A DNA stretch of 64,000 bases from positions 143,066,962 through 143,130,961 of the forward strand of contig CM077644.1 of assembly GCA_039707465.1 (NCBI GenBank), read 5' to 3'. Made by a program: the position numbers and the translations under genes. The DNA comes from Rhabdophis nuchalis. Taxonomy: Eukaryota > Chordata > Lepidosauria > Squamata > Natricidae. Positions 45,400 to 57,734 of this stretch are shown here, piece after piece (positions within the stretch are counted from its first letter, which is position 1; every line of letters begins with the position of its first letter). The notes beneath the pieces are model-generated. The model ran no database searches and was not told the DNA's origin. It saw nothing but the letters and a program-made list of their open reading frames with translations.

Positions 45400-46022
45400 C
45401 AGGTCTCCCTTTATTTTTTTGTCGCTAAATTTAAATTTAACCCAAAATAGTTTGTTGCGGAAGTATCTGCCTGCAAAGGCTCCTGGATTGGGACTGAAAG
45501 GCAAAAGCGGAAGCAGTATGCTCCATCCCATATTTGGGTAGAGCAGGTTGCTCTAATAGATCGGTCTCACTGGAAAAATGCTTACTCCTAGCTTCCCCAG
45601 CATCTGCTTGCTGTTGGCTCAAAAGTTGAAATGCATGGCAGCAGCCTCTGCATGACGCACTGCTCTGTACATGTCCTGGACTGGTTGACTCTCTGCTGCT
45701 TGCATCATTTTCTGGGGCTTCTCACAACTTTTCATGTGATCTTCTGCAAGATGGTGATGAAGACAGACAGCCAACTAGACTGGACTAGCAAGAAAAGCTG
45801 GTGCAACAACTGTGGAACCATTCAGTATAGCGATGGCTGTGGATTTTAAAGCAAATTAGATAAGTTGATAGAGGACTGGGCTAACAATGGTCAGGAATCC
45901 CAGACAGCTAATATGTAGTAACAATACATATGGGGGGGGAGATGTCTTTCCTATCTGCATTGTGAATTTCTTAGCAGCATCTGGTTGGCCTTTGTAGGGC
46001 TTGATGGAGGAAACCTTACATT
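45400..46022. other. Intergenic sequence
   Basis: Nothing recognised before the HAL1-like target duplication. Confidence 0.5.
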
Positions 46023-46039
46023 AGGAGATGGCAGAGCTT

Positions 46040-47659
46040 GGGGAGGCAGAGAAAGTAACATCCGACTTTAACTATTGAAAAAGTGAAAGTATTACCATAT
46101 ATGGAATTGCGGTGGAAACATTGTATCTGAGGCTTGTAGCAGCAGAAATGGATTGATACTAATTCTTCACGACCGCCAAAGAGGCGGAAAAATGGCGCTT
46201 CTTTGTTCTCAGCAAGAAACTTTCTCTTTTGAAATGTGAACATTCCTTCAATTTAATAAGACTCTAAAATTTATACACAAGCCAACTCAAGTGACTCTCA
46301 GAATTTCTCCCATTGTGTGCCTTCTTTTTTATTGGATTGTATTTGTAGAAATTTTCTTTCTGGACTTTATACAAGTTGTACTTTAAATTTGGACACAGAC
46401 TTTCCCTTTTCTTCGACCTCACAGATTGCTCACCCACCAGACGCCATCTTTTACACAAAAACTTAAAACTTTCACTATGGCAGCAAGAAAGCCTCCATCT
46501 GGCAAATCTTGGTCTGCGCCAGCTTCTACGAAAGCCAGTCCGACTCCACAGCAATCCAAAATCACCACAATGTTACAAAAAGAAGCGGGTGGAGAGGACA
46601 CTCAACAATCATCAATTGAGGAAACTCTTCAAAACATAATGAAAGAAATAAAAGAAATACGCAGGGACATGATAAGTTCAAGATTGGAGCTTCTGGAAAC
46701 GCAGAGAGCATTAGCGGAAAACAAACAAAAAATTGATGGGCTGGAGGGGGGGGCAGCCAAGGTGAGGGAGGAGGTGAGGGAAGCATGAAAAGAAATAGTT
46801 TGGAAATTGGTTATATGTCTAGAATGGATTTTGAAAGAATGTCTTATTTTTTAAGGTTTCAAAACGTTTCCGAGTCAGATTCAGAAAATTTAAGAGATTT
46901 AATGTCTACAATTTTAGCAGACTACACTAAAAAGAACAAAGAATATATCTGGGGGGGACATTGACCTGATTTATAGAATTAATTCAGCATATGCCAGAAT
47001 AAATGATGTACCCAGAGAGATACACATCAAATTTGTAAGAAGGTCAATAAGGGATGAGATTCTGAGAGCACAGAGAGATGGCCCATTGATATATCAGCAG
47101 AAAGAAATTGCTATTTTGAAGCAGATCCTGAAAAAGATTCGTGAGATTAGAAGGAAATATTCCTTCCTATCCAAAAAGCTGTATAAAAAGGGGGTGTGGT
47201 TCAAATGGTCAATGCCTGAAGGAATGTTGGTGTTCTGGGAGGGGGGAAGAGTAAGAATCAAAACAGTCGAAGAGGCAGAAGCCTTTCTTAAAAAACACTC
47301 CTCAATCCTGGAGGACGAAAATGGGGGAGTGAGAGGGGCCATGGCTCCGCCCACTGGCGGGAAGGAAGAAGAAGACACGATAGCAAAAAGACTCAGATCA
47401 CAAAAATGATTTTTTCTTTTATACATTGTAATTCCTAATGGATGCTAATAGAAACAAATGATTGATTGCATGGAATTTATGATATGATATGTATGTATCT
47501 CTTTCCACCTTATATTGAAAGAATTTTGTATGAAGTCTCGGAGGCGGCCATCACCTCCGACATGGAAGCCCTAAAATATTTCTATTCATATCCTATATAC
47601 CCTTTTTCCCTTTAAAAATTTGTAAAACCAATAAAATTGATGTTATAAAAAAAAAAAAA
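46040..47659 (+). mobile_element. HAL1-like retrotransposon copy 2
   Basis: A 1.6-kb unit with a 17-bp exact duplication AGGAGATGGCAGAGCTT at 46023-46039 and 47659-47675, AATAAA near 47630 and a poly(A) tail. One decayed ORF1 and no ORF2. The ORF1 is clearly homologous to copy 1, but the 5' and 3' UTRs differ, so it is another subfamily. CGCCATCTT just before the ORF is shared with copy 1. Confidence 0.9.
46477..47409 (+). pseudogene. L1 ORF1p-like gene, broken by frameshifts
   Basis: It starts MAARKPPSGKSW and has the coiled-coil region (EETLQNIMKEIKEIRRDM). The first frame ends at a stop after VREEVREA (46788). The next part (MSRMDFERMSYFLRFQNVSE) is in another frame and breaks at a run of seven G's near 46951. 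The rest (GDIDLIYRINSAYARIN to AKRLRSQK) runs to the stop at 47407-47409 in a third frame. The same domains as copy 1 are present, so it once encoded a full ORF1p. Confidence 0.85.
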
Positions 47660-47958
47660 GGAGATGGCAGAGCTTCATTTCACTTAATAGCAGAACCAGC
47701 TCTGCTGTGTAGCTCCTGGTATATATAATCTTGAAAGACCATCACACTTTTTAGAAACATTTTATTTTATTTTATTTTATGTTTTATTAAATTTATACCC
47801 CGTCCTTCTCCTTGTTAGGACCCAGGGCGGCACACAGGCATTATTAAAATCACAAAATACAAAATCGATTAAAATATATTAAATTATTAGACCCGTGCTA
47901 AAAACCCATTTTAAAACCATACCAAATTAATTTTAATTTTAAAAGTCAGAAGTAGGGG

Positions 47959-50928
47959 CTATCCTAGGCCGGCTTGTTGGAATAGATACGTCTTAAGACG
48001 TTGGCGGAAGAGGCGGAGGTCCAAGATAGTGCGAAGGTCGGGGGGTAGGTCGTTCCAGAGGGCCGGGCCCGCCACAGAGAAGGCCCTTCCCCTGGGTGTC
48101 GCCAGCCGGCATTGCCCCGCTGACGGCACCCGGAGAAGACCCTCTCTGTGGGAGCGGATCGGACGAAGGGATGTATGGGGCAGGAGACGGTCTCGTATAT
48201 AGCTAGGCCCCGAGCCATGGAGCGATTTAAAGATGGTCGTCAGCACCTTGAAGCGCACTCGAAAGGCCACAGGCAGCCAGTGCAGCTCGCGCAGGAGAGG
48301 TGTTACGTGGGTTTGCCTTGAGGCACCCATAATCACCCGCGCCGCCGCATTCTGTACTAACTGTAGCTTTCGAGTGCACCTCAAGGGGAGCCCCATGTAG
48401 AGAGCGTTACAGTAATCCAGCCGGGATGTCACAAGCGCTTGAGTGACTGTACGAAGGGCTCCCCGGTCCAGTAAGGGGCGCAACTGGTGTATCAGGCGTA
48501 CCTGATAGAACGCCCCCCTGGCCACGGCCGTCACATGGTCCTCCATGGACAGCCGCGAATCCAGGAGGACACCCAAGTTGCGCGCCCTCTCCACAGGGGC
48601 CAGTTGTTCGCCCCCAATGGCCAGTGTTGGACTTATCTGGCTGAACCGGGGTGCCGGAAACCACAGCCACTCGGTCTTGGACGGGTTGAGTTTGAGTTTG
48701 TTACTACCCATCCAGATCCGTACGGCCTCCAGACACCGGGACAGCACCTCGACGGCATCGTTGGGGTGGTTTGGGGTGGATATGTACAACTGAGTGCCAT
48801 CAGCGTACAGATGGTATTCCACCCCAAAACCACGGATGATCTCGCCCAGCGGCTTCATGTAGGTGTTAAACAGGAGTGGCGAGAGGACCGACCCCTGAGG
48901 GACCCCACATGTGAGTGGCCTCGGGGACGACCTCTGCCTTCCTGCCAACACCCATTGCGACCGACCAGAGAGGTAAGACGAGAACCACCGTAGGACGGTG
49001 CCTCTCAGCCCCAACCCCCCCAATCAGTGCAATAAGATACCATGGTCGATGGTATCAAAAGCCGCTGAGAGGTCTAATAGGACAAGGATAGAGGAACAAC
49101 CACTATCCCGTGCCCTCCAGAGATCATCTACCAACGCGACCAATGCCGTTTCGGTGCTGTGACCAGGCCGGAAGCCGGACTGGCGCGGGTCTAGATAATC
49201 AACTTCCTCCAGATGTCGGGGAAACTGTTGAGCCACCACACTCTCAACAACCTTCACTAAAAAGTGAAGGTTGGAGACGGGACGATAGTTCTCTAATAAA
49301 GCTGGATCCAGGGATGGTTTCTTGAGGAGGGGCCTCACCACCGCCTCTTTCAAAACGGTGGGCAAGTGCCCCTCACTCAGAGATGAATTCACAATGCCCT
49401 GGAGTCAGCCTCGTGTCACCTCCCAGGATGCCAGTACAAGCCAGGAGGGACACGGGTCCAATAAACATGTGGTGGCTCTAAGGTTCCTCCGCAACCTGTC
49501 CATATCCTCGGTAGTAACAAAGTCAAACTCCTCCCAAGGTGTAATCTCAAGACCAACGCTGGACGCCTCGACTGGACCACAAGTGGAGGGCAACTCGTTC
49601 CGAATCTGAGTGATTTTGTTCTGGAGGAATACTCCAAATTCCTCTGCTCGACCCTGCAGAGGGGCTTCCCGCGGCCTCAGATGAAGGAGAGAGCAGGTCA
49701 CCCCAAACAGGGCGGCAGGGCGGTTTTCCGCGGACGCGATAAGAGTAGCACAATACTCACGTTTGGCCACTCTTAGCGCCACTAAGTAAGTCCTAATATG
49801 GTCTCTCACTAGTGTTCGGTCAGATTCGGATCGAGAAGATCTCCACCTACTCTCTAGGCGTCTCTTGCGGCATTTCATCTCCCGAAGCTCCTCGGTAAAC
49901 CAAGGAGCCTGGGTGACTCGGCGCCGCATGAGAGGCCGCAAGGGCGCAACTCGGTCCAAGGCCCCCGTGGCCGCACTATACCATGCGGCCACTAGATCCT
50001 CAGTCGAGCCACGGGGCAGGGACACAGGTATTGGCCCAAGCTCCCTCTGGAACCTTTCCGGGTCCATCAGGCGCCTGGGGCGGAACCAACTCGGTGTCTC
50101 TGGTTCCGCCTCCCCGCGGTGGGGTGTGACGGTTGGAAAGTCTATCCGAAGGAGAGAGTGATCTGTCCATGACAAGGGTAAGATGACTAAATCCCCTGTT
50201 CCGAGATCACTAATTCAGTGTCCAGAGACAAAAATCAGATCCAGCGTGTGTCCTCCCTCGTGAGTGGGGCCCTGAACTACTTGGGTCAGGTCCATGGCCG
50301 TCATGGAAGCCATGAACTCCCGAGCCACCTCGGATGTTTCGCCCGCCGACGGCAGGTTGAAGTCCCCCATGACTATAAGTCTGGGGGTCTCCACCGCCAT
50401 CGCGGCGATCACCTCGAGTAGCTCGGGCAGGGCTGCTGTTACATAGCGGGGAGCCAGGTATACAACTAGCAAGCCCAACTGCCTCCCTAGGCCCCATTTC
50501 ACGAAGAGGGACTCACAACCGGTCGTCTGAGGCACAGTTGTCTCCTTCGGCTCCAGACTTTCCTTAACAATAACCGCCACCCCCCCACCCCTGCCGAGGG
50601 CCCTGGGCTGATGAAAAGCACGGTAGCCTGGTGGGCACATTTCCACGAGGGGTAAACCCCCCTCGGGGCCCAACCAGGTCTCCGTAATTCCCACCAGGTC
50701 CGGGTCCCCCTCTGACACGAGGTCATTTATGAGGGGGGCTTTATTCACCACGGACCTGGCGTTGCAGAACATCAGCCTGGGACCCCGGCTCTGTAGTCCC
50801 TGACCGCCTAGCCCACGAGCGGAGTACAGGGGGTTGGGGCAAGCGACCGCTCGTAACCAGCGACCACGAGCCTCCAACCCATGATGGACATCCTGTCTCC
50901 CGCCGCCCCTGCCCCTCCCCAAGACCAA
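47959..50928 (-). pseudogene. LINE ORF2: endonuclease and reverse transcriptase, inactivated
   Basis: One reading frame of 990 codons with three in-frame TGA stops (50213-50215, 49405-49407 and 49024-49026 areas) and no frameshift. Order from the N side: APE-type endonuclease (LMFCNARSV, DLVGITETWLG, VMGDFNLPSAG), a linker, then reverse transcriptase ([53 protein letters not shown]). The catalytic block reads YADG where the family has YADD. The C-terminal part has LLRELHWLPVAFRVRFKVL. Each TGA fits decay of CGA at a CpG site. The listed start at 50928 is a TTG and the true start is probably upstream. The missing Asp alone should abolish polymerase activity. Confidence 0.9.
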
Positions 50929-51797
50929 TCGAATGGGGCGGCCCTCAACAGAGACGACCCCCGATCCCCCCTCCCTAGTGGACCCCTCCTTTATCCTACT
51001 TCCGCCGGCCGGCCCTATATCTTGGCCCCTCTCTGACTGAATGAACCCTCCCCCCTCCCCAGAACCCCTTAAAAGCCTAATTAAAAATTTGTTTAAAAAC
51101 CCCCTAAGTCCGCGCTTCGCCCACCTCTCTGGATTAATCCATCCCTCATAGAGGTGGGCCCTTGATAAACCCAGGGGCCAAACCTGCGAGAGGGGAACCT
51201 CCCGCAGGGAGAGGAGATCCGTCCTTGAGTACAGCTGGGTGGTGAATATTTACAAGGGACCCATAATGGCCATAAAGGTAAAGGGAGGAAAATCGCCTAG
51301 ATATTTACAGCAAGATAAAACCAGTTCAGAGAGGAGATGTTTTAAATAGATAAATAAATAAATAGGGGGGCATTTGTCAGCTAAAGCCAGGGGGGGGGAA
51401 GGATAGAAGTCAGGTCACCATGTGGTGGAGATAGTCCCCACAGTTCAGAGTCAGTTTAGCCGGCAGGCTCCGCCACGCAATTTGATGGTATGTTGCGTGG
51501 CCCAAAACGATCTTCACCTCAGCCCGTTTTCCACTCCACTCCTTCATCCGGTCTGGGTGGGCATCGTGCAAGCCGATGGTACGTTGCACGGATGGAAGTT
51601 GTTTCACTTAGTCCAGGCCGGCCTGCCTCTTCCCTGTCCGGGCACCCCTCCACCGCGTGGGTCCCCCTCCCTACGTCACCCTGCAACTTCCTCCTGTTGT
51701 AGCTTGGTTTCTCCCAGGCCCCACCAACGTCTCTCTGCAGCTGGGCCCACAGGGTCGAAATGATGTTAAAGTAGCAGTAGGCAGATTGTTTGTTAGA

Positions 51798-52670
51798 CCA
51801 ACCCCCATTAGATGGACATTGGGGGCTGGTTCTTCTGTGCCATCTGCGCCTCCTTCTGCCCCATGGCACCTCGCGGGGGCCGGAATAATCCGGACTAGTC
51901 CAGGCCAGAACCAAGGCCAGGCAGGTCGAAACAGTCGCACTGACCTCTCTGGCCTCACTCTGCAGCACCACTCGCCTGTTGTGCCAGCCCCCACAGATGG
52001 TACATAGGGGCTGGCAGTATATTCCGAGGCCGGGCAGGCCGTACTCCACCCCTCCGCCGCTCGCCTATTTCGCCAGCCCCACAGATGATGCACGGGGCTG
52101 GCAGAATTTTCCGAGGCCGAGCAGGCCGCCTTCCGCCGCTCGCCTATTACGCCAGCCCCACAGATGATACTCGGGGCTGGCAGTATTTTCCGGGGCCGAG
52201 CAGGCTGCGCTGGGGCCGGGCAGGCCATGTTGGGGCCGGACAGGCCACGCTGGGGCCGGGCAGGCTCGCGGTGAAACCCGGTGAAACCCGGCAGGCTCGC
52301 GGTGTCCTCCGAGTCCTCCGGGGCGAGCAGATGGTGTCTACCAGGGCCGGGCATGCCGCGCCAGCCGCCGGTCGCAAAGGCCCCAACCCCCGCCATTCCG
52401 CGGTTTCGCCAGCCCCTCCGATGGAACTCTGGGGCTGGCGGTATCTTCTGGGGCCGAGCAGGCCACGCCGGCCGCGCCAGCCGCATCGGCCCGGCTGCGT
52501 TTTTCCGGCCCGGTCGCCCGATCGCTCCGCCGCCCCGCCGATCGCCTCTGCCGCCCGTTGCCGCCCGTTGCCCCCAAGGCACCTCACGGGGCTGAAACAG
52601 GCCCTTCCTGACGACGGGGCACAATACTTGCCGAACCAGCCCCTTTAGATGGAAAATAGGGGCTGGTGGC
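51798..52670 (-). repeat. Six hairpin-bearing repeat units in the LINE 5' UTR
   Basis: CCAGCCCC (or CCAACCCCC), 13-17 bases containing GATG, then GGGGCTGG, starting near 51798, 51984, 52073, 52152, 52409 and 52636. The middle units are 79-89 bp apart and share flanks such as TTCCGAGGCCGAGCAGGC. They resemble promoter monomers in layout. Confidence 0.8.
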
Positions 52671-52799
52671 GTCCTCCGGGGGCCGAAAAGGCCCTTGTCT
52701 CCATGCTGCGCTCAGGAGATCGCCATCTTCCTTCGCGCCTGCGCAGACCAGACTGCGCAGAAACATAATAATTTCATTATTAAAAGGGGAAAAGGCCCC

Positions 52800-53739
52800 T
52801 GAGCTGGTTTAACCTACTCACTTGCTAATTGCTACTTTCAAAATCAAAGTACCTATTTTATGTAGAATGTAATAAAAAAGTAAATAAATAAAGCATCGAC
52901 ATTAAGAGTGGTGTTAAAATGATGGTTTCCTATTAAAAACCTTTATTATTGTGTACATTCAATATACAGTATATCACAGAAGTGAGCATACCTCCTCATA
53001 TTTTGTAAATATTTAAGTATATCTTGTCAGCAGTTTAGAAATTAATGGCTTTATGTTATGTTATTTTGAGGAGACAGCACATTTATACTGTTATACAAAC
53101 TGTATACTCACTACTTTACATTGTAGCCATATATATAGTAAATATATATTGGTATCTTTATTATATACCGGTACTCGCAACAGGACAAGAGGGAAGAAAG
53201 TTACATGAACCAAAGGAAGAGAATGGAAAATCAAATGCAATGCAGAATAACAAAGACAGTTTGAAAGAACCCTGGCTAAGGCATTGTTTGTTTGTGATAA
53301 TTATAAAAAAGGAAGTTTATTTTTCAAACCTGTGGTTTTGTGGCATACCAAATGCAAATAAACTATTGAAATACCTGTTCTTATTTGTTAACTGTGCAGT
53401 TAATTTCTCCTTGCGATAAACTTTTAAATTATTTCACCCAGTTCTTAGCTTTTTTTCCAAATATGTAGAGTTTCTTTTCTTCTTCACTATTTTCTTTTGT
53501 TTCTTTCGTCTTTTTTCCTTTGTTAAAGATGCCACTGTAGGCAACTCCACTGCATTTCAAATTATGTCCTGTCACCTCCCCTCTCCCCACTTTATAAAGG
53601 TGCAAAACAGTTAAAGCTATTTGGGAAGTAGAAGCAGAGCCCTGCTGATGACCTTGGCAGGAAGGAAGTGGTCTACATGTTTTCTGCATCTGCCTCCCCC
53701 TTGCTCATAACAATGCAGGGGTCTTTTTTCCTTCTGTGG
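52800..53739. other. AT-rich intergenic sequence
   Basis: No recognised element. Confidence 0.55.
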
Positions 53740-53747
53740 CTCTAAGC

Positions 53748-53875
53748 CAGTGCTTCTCAACCTTGGCCCACCTGAAGATGTGTGGACTTCAACTCCCAGA
53801 ATTCCCAGAGCTGGCTGGGGGATTCTGGGAGTTAAAGTCCACACATCTTCAGGTGACCAAGGTTGAGAAACACTG
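53748..53875. mobile_element. Palindromic hAT MITE (CAGTGCTTCTCAACC)
   Basis: Complementary arms. Exact duplication CTCTAAGC at 53740-53747 and 53876-53883. Confidence 0.95.
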
Positions 53876-53883
53876 CTCTAAGC

Positions 53884-54480
53884 GGAAGAAATCTAAAGTC
53901 TGTAAGACAAACTAAACACATTGTTCACTGCTACGGTAAACTCATTCACCAGGATCATTCAAGCACCAACCCAACCCTAATGGGCAGGGGGGTGGGGCAG
54001 AGAAAGAGAAGGCATATATGTAAACCTAAACTTTGATGTGTCATAAAGGAAATTAGATGTTTGTGGGGAAAGGAGAGAGTCCTTTGTGGCTTGGAAGGGT
54101 AAGGACTGTGCAACTGTGTGTAAAAGGACCCGATTTGCTGCAAGGTATGCTATTAACTCAGAAAGAGTTGCTAATATCTGATCTCTTCATGGGGCCATTC
54201 TAGTGACATTCAGAAAAGTCATCTCTGGTTTAATCTGTGTGTAAAGCTATAGCAAAGTACCCTGAGCTCATATTTCATGGAGAAGTCCTTGAAGTTCACA
54301 ATATGTAATATTGTAATTTGCCATTTAACTTTGCCAAAGATGTTTTTTCAAAACTCCAGTCTAGTAGTCTTCAGAGAGAAGGGATTCTTCTTCTTTTTTC
54401 ACACAGTGCATGCTTTTTGTGCCTCTTGAGAAAGATCTAATGCTGGAATAGGTGGAAGGAAAAAGAAGAAAAGAATGATG
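53884..54480. other. Intergenic sequence
   Basis: Nothing recognised. Confidence 0.5.
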
Positions 54481-54483
54481 TTA

Positions 54484-54840
54484 TTGTTAGTTGCAAAGCC
54501 ATGTCTGACCCATTGCGACCCCATGGACAACATTCCTCCAGGCCTTCCTGTCCTCTACCATCCTCTGGAGTCCATCTAAGCTCATGCCTACTGCTTCGGT
54601 GACTCCATCCAGCCACCTCATTCTTTGTCGTCCCCTTCTTCTTTTGCCCTCAACCTTTCCCAGCATTAGGCTCTCCTCCAGTAAGTCCTTCCTTCTCATT
54701 AGGTGGCCAAAGTATTTGAGTTTCCTCTTCAGGATCTGGCCTTTTAAAGGGTTGATCTCCTCTAGGACTGACTGGTTTGATCGCCTTCAGTCCAAGGGAC
54801 TCACAGGAATCTTCTCCAGCACCATAGTTCAAAGGATGTT
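54484..54840 (-). mobile_element. Bov-B (RTE-clade) LINE, 3' part of ORF2
   Basis: The - strand encodes SLMLGKVEGKRRRGRQRM, RWLDGVTEAVGMSLDGL and DRKAWRNVVHGVAMGQT, the typical Bov-B ORF2 C terminus. It is 5'-truncated. Bov-B is abundant in squamates and known for horizontal spread between vertebrates. Confidence 0.9.
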
Positions 54841-55061
54841 AAGTTGTATATAAAGCTGTGTTAACCATGGGCCTTAATATTCACTTTATCTGAGATATAA
54901 CAGTGACTCTTAGTGTTTTAGTGCAATACATTTAATATATTGAACTTTTTATAAGTAATGATTCCTTAGAAAGCTACAACCGCAATAACATTATAAAATC
55001 CTTGATTTATTCATCAATACTATATTCTCTTTACAAAAAATATTTCTTGTACCTGTTTATG

Positions 55062-55412
55062 GGTGGTGTGATGGCTCAGCAGTTAAAAACACTGAGCTTG
55101 TCAGCTGAAAAGTTAATATCCTGGGTTTGAAACCCAAGCACTGCGCAATGGGCTCTCCGTTTCTACCCCAGCTCCTGCTCACCTAACAGTTCGAAAGCAT
55201 GCAAATGCAAGTAGATTAATAGGTACCACTTTGGTGGGAAGGCAACAGTGTTCTGTGCATCTGTAGTATACAGCCATGCTGGCCATATATGACCACAGAA
55301 AATGGCCATATATGACCACAGAAAAGGGAGCCAACATTTGGACAATGTTGGCTCCCTTGGCTAAGAAACGGAGATGAGCATTGTGCCCTAGAAACCTTTA
55401 CCATTACTTTTG
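55062..55412 (+). mobile_element. Sauria-type SINE
   Basis: tRNA head GGTGTGATGGCTCAGCAGTT with B-box-like GGGTTTGAAACCC, body GTTCGAAAGCATGCAAATGC, GGTACCACTTTGGTGGGAAG and 3' end GAAACCTTTACCATTACTTT. Contains a local duplication of GGCCATATATGACCACAG. Confidence 0.9.
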
Positions 55413-55419
55413 CCTGTTT

Positions 55420-56092
55420 ATATATTTTCTTTAAAGCACCCAATAAAAATGTGAAAAAGAGTTTTACATTTTTTTAGCAACCTAGAGAAATTGTGTCACT
55501 TCACTAAGTCACTTTTGACACTTTTTGATATGAATATTAATAATCTAAAAATGGAACATAGAACAATGATGCCACATAGTGGCATGATCTATAATAGCAA
55601 CTCTTACTTTAAAATAGCATTTCCTAAGTACTTTCAACACTGAAACTTTAGAAGTTACTTGTGCCATGGATTATCACATTACAGATCTATTCCTCTAATC
55701 CAGAGATAGGCAACCTGAGGCATTTCAGGCCTCACTAAATATGTTTACAATTTGGTCTTGGAGACCTCAAAATTATCCCAGGACTACAGGCTTTGCTGGA
55801 AAGCCGGTAATCATTCTGGAGCGAGTCAATGGTATCTTGGATAGGAAATCAATTGTATTGTTGCCAAGAAAATGTCCATGAAGGCACCATAAGTTTTAGT
55901 ATGAAGTCTTAGTATGAAGAATTGCCTTGTTCAAATATTAACAGAAAGTGGATTAATTACAGATCTTTGTTGCAGAATTGTCTGCTTATTCTCTGATCCT
56001 TGTCTTGGGGGATACTGGCTCACGGCTGTGGTTGATTTGTGGGCATGCTGGGGTTTTTTAACCAGAAAAAAGATGCTGCATCTGCCTGTATC
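55420..56092. other. Intergenic sequence, possible hAT end at 55701
   Basis: CAGAGATAGGCAACCTGAGG at 55701 looks like a hAT terminus, but no partner end was found. Confidence 0.35.
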
Positions 56093-56100
56093 TGCTAGGT

Positions 56101-56778
56101 CAGCAATGGCAAACCTTTTTTGGCTCACGTGCCATAAGTGGGGGGAGTGCAGGGGGGTCGTGTGCTGGCGTGCTGCACCCATAATGGCATGCGCGCACTA
56201 CAGGCATGACCCCACATTTTTTGCATGCTCTTTTTGCTCTCCTCAGGCTCCAGAGGCTTTATAGGAGCCTGGGGAGGGCGAAAACAGCTCCCCCCAGAGG
56301 CCCTCCGGAGGCTTCAGTGACCTTCAGGAGGCTTCCCTGAAGCCACCGGAGCACTCAAAATGATGCGCCGCCGAAATCGGAAGTGACATCCGATTTGCTT
56401 GGAACGTCATTTTGAATGGTCCGGAGGCTTAAGGGAAGCCTCCTGAAGGTCACTGAAGTCTCTGAACCACTCAAAATGATGCTCCAAGCAAACCGGACGT
56501 CATGTCCGGTTTTGGCAGCGCGTCATTTTGTGTGCTTGGAGGCTTCAGGAAACTTTATGAAGCCTCCGGAGGGCCTCTGGGGAGGGCAGGAAGGCTGTTT
56601 TCACCCTCCCCAGGTTCTGGAGCCTGGGGAGGGTGAAAAGAACATGCAAATAAGGGCAAATTCAGCTAGCCATTGAGCGCATGCGCGCTGATCTGCTGAC
56701 AGGGCATCGCCTCAGGTGCCCTGACAAATGGCTCTGCTTGCCACATGTGGCATGCGTGCCATAGGTTCGCTATCACGG
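56101..56778. mobile_element. hAT element (CAGCAATGGC family) with internal palindromes
   Basis: Starts CAGCAATGGCAAACC, ends GGTTCGCTATCACGG. Flanks TGCTAGGT and TGCTAGAT match at 7 of 8. The interior 56310-56560 carries inverted copies of TTCAGTGACCTTCAGGAGGC and related blocks. Confidence 0.85.
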
Positions 56779-57296
56779 TGCTAGATGTTGCTCTAAAAAT
56801 AAAGGAACCTCTTGTCTGTGGAGATTCTCAGTCATCCGGGTCATAGTTGTCTCAAAGGTGCTTTTTCAAAAGACAACTGGACCGTTGTTGTTTTTCCTTG
56901 AGGAAAAAGGAGGAAATGTTTCATTTCTCATCCAAGAAGTTTCATCGGTTGTGAATGATGGTGGGGAGATGGAAGGATAGGTACTGACAGTTGAGGCTAG
57001 ATGGTGGGGTAGATGGAAGTTTGTGGACTCAGTTCAAGATGTGGGGTTTTCCGTTGTCATCCCGGTAAGCCCTAACTCCGAGGTTCATCTTCTTGACACT
57101 GCCATATCTCTTGAAGGCCTCAGTCATCCCCAGAATAGGTTGATAGGATGGCCGGGGCAAGGGGGTGGGAATTGGAAGGATTGTATTTCTTTACAGTCAT
57201 CTGGTTGTTAGCGCTCTCTATGGGAGCTATTGAGGTCACTTGAGGTTTATCTGTGCCCTCTAGGTCAGCTGAAATAGGGTGCAATTCAGGGGTGAA

Positions 57297-57485
57297 ATCA
57301 ACTTACCTTTGCTACCAGTCTGCAAATGTGAGCAAATTTACCTTCGCTATCAGTTTGCAAATTCCACGCATGCGCAGAGTGTCAAAAACGGGACATGATG
57401 ACATCTAGGTGGGTGGGCGGAGCCTCCTGCCACCAGCGCTATCAGTTCGTCCAAACCAGATAGAACTGGCTGAATTTCACCACTG
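57297..57485. mobile_element. hAT MITE (CAGGGGTGAAATC family)
   Basis: Starts CAGGGGTGAAATCAAC, ends GAATTTCACCACTG, exact duplication GTGCAATT at 57289-57296 and 57486-57493. Confidence 0.93.
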
Positions 57486-57734
57486 GTGCAATTGGCCGTG
57501 GAATCTTCCAGGAACTGCTGAAAGGGCTGCATTATTATAGACTGGAGATAGGTGTCTTACTCCTCCCCCTCTGCTGAGGGAAGGCTGTTCAGTTCTAACA
57601 TAGATGGATTCTTTTACCTCTCTTTCAAACCAACGGCCCTCTCTATCCAAAATGTGGACTCTAATGTAAAGGAATCTCTTGTGTTGCAGCGTGAAAACCA
57701 GGACCTTGGGGAAAAAGACAAGAGGAACTGTTAT

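Larger units (their letters stand above)
47763..52790 (-). mobile_element. Near full-length CR1-clade (L3-like) LINE
   Basis: About 5 kb. On the - strand: GC-rich 5' UTR with hairpin repeats (about 50950-52790), an ORF2 region (50928-47959), a 3' UTR and a (TAAAA)n tail at 47763-47785. Its 3' terminus is the same as in the shorter copies at 29895 and 45155. A separate ORF1 was not identified. The 5' boundary is taken from the fall in GC content and is approximate. Confidence 0.9.

Noticed and set aside
47094..47426. 110-codon - strand frame in HAL1-like copy 2 (also 39449-39751)
   Set aside because: Antisense shadow of the conserved ORF1 region; similar in both copies only because the sense strand is conserved.
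51671..52624. 317-codon - strand frame as a LINE ORF1
   Set aside because: Its content is the repeated hairpin units of the 5' UTR; no coiled coil, zinc knuckle or esterase motif is seen.
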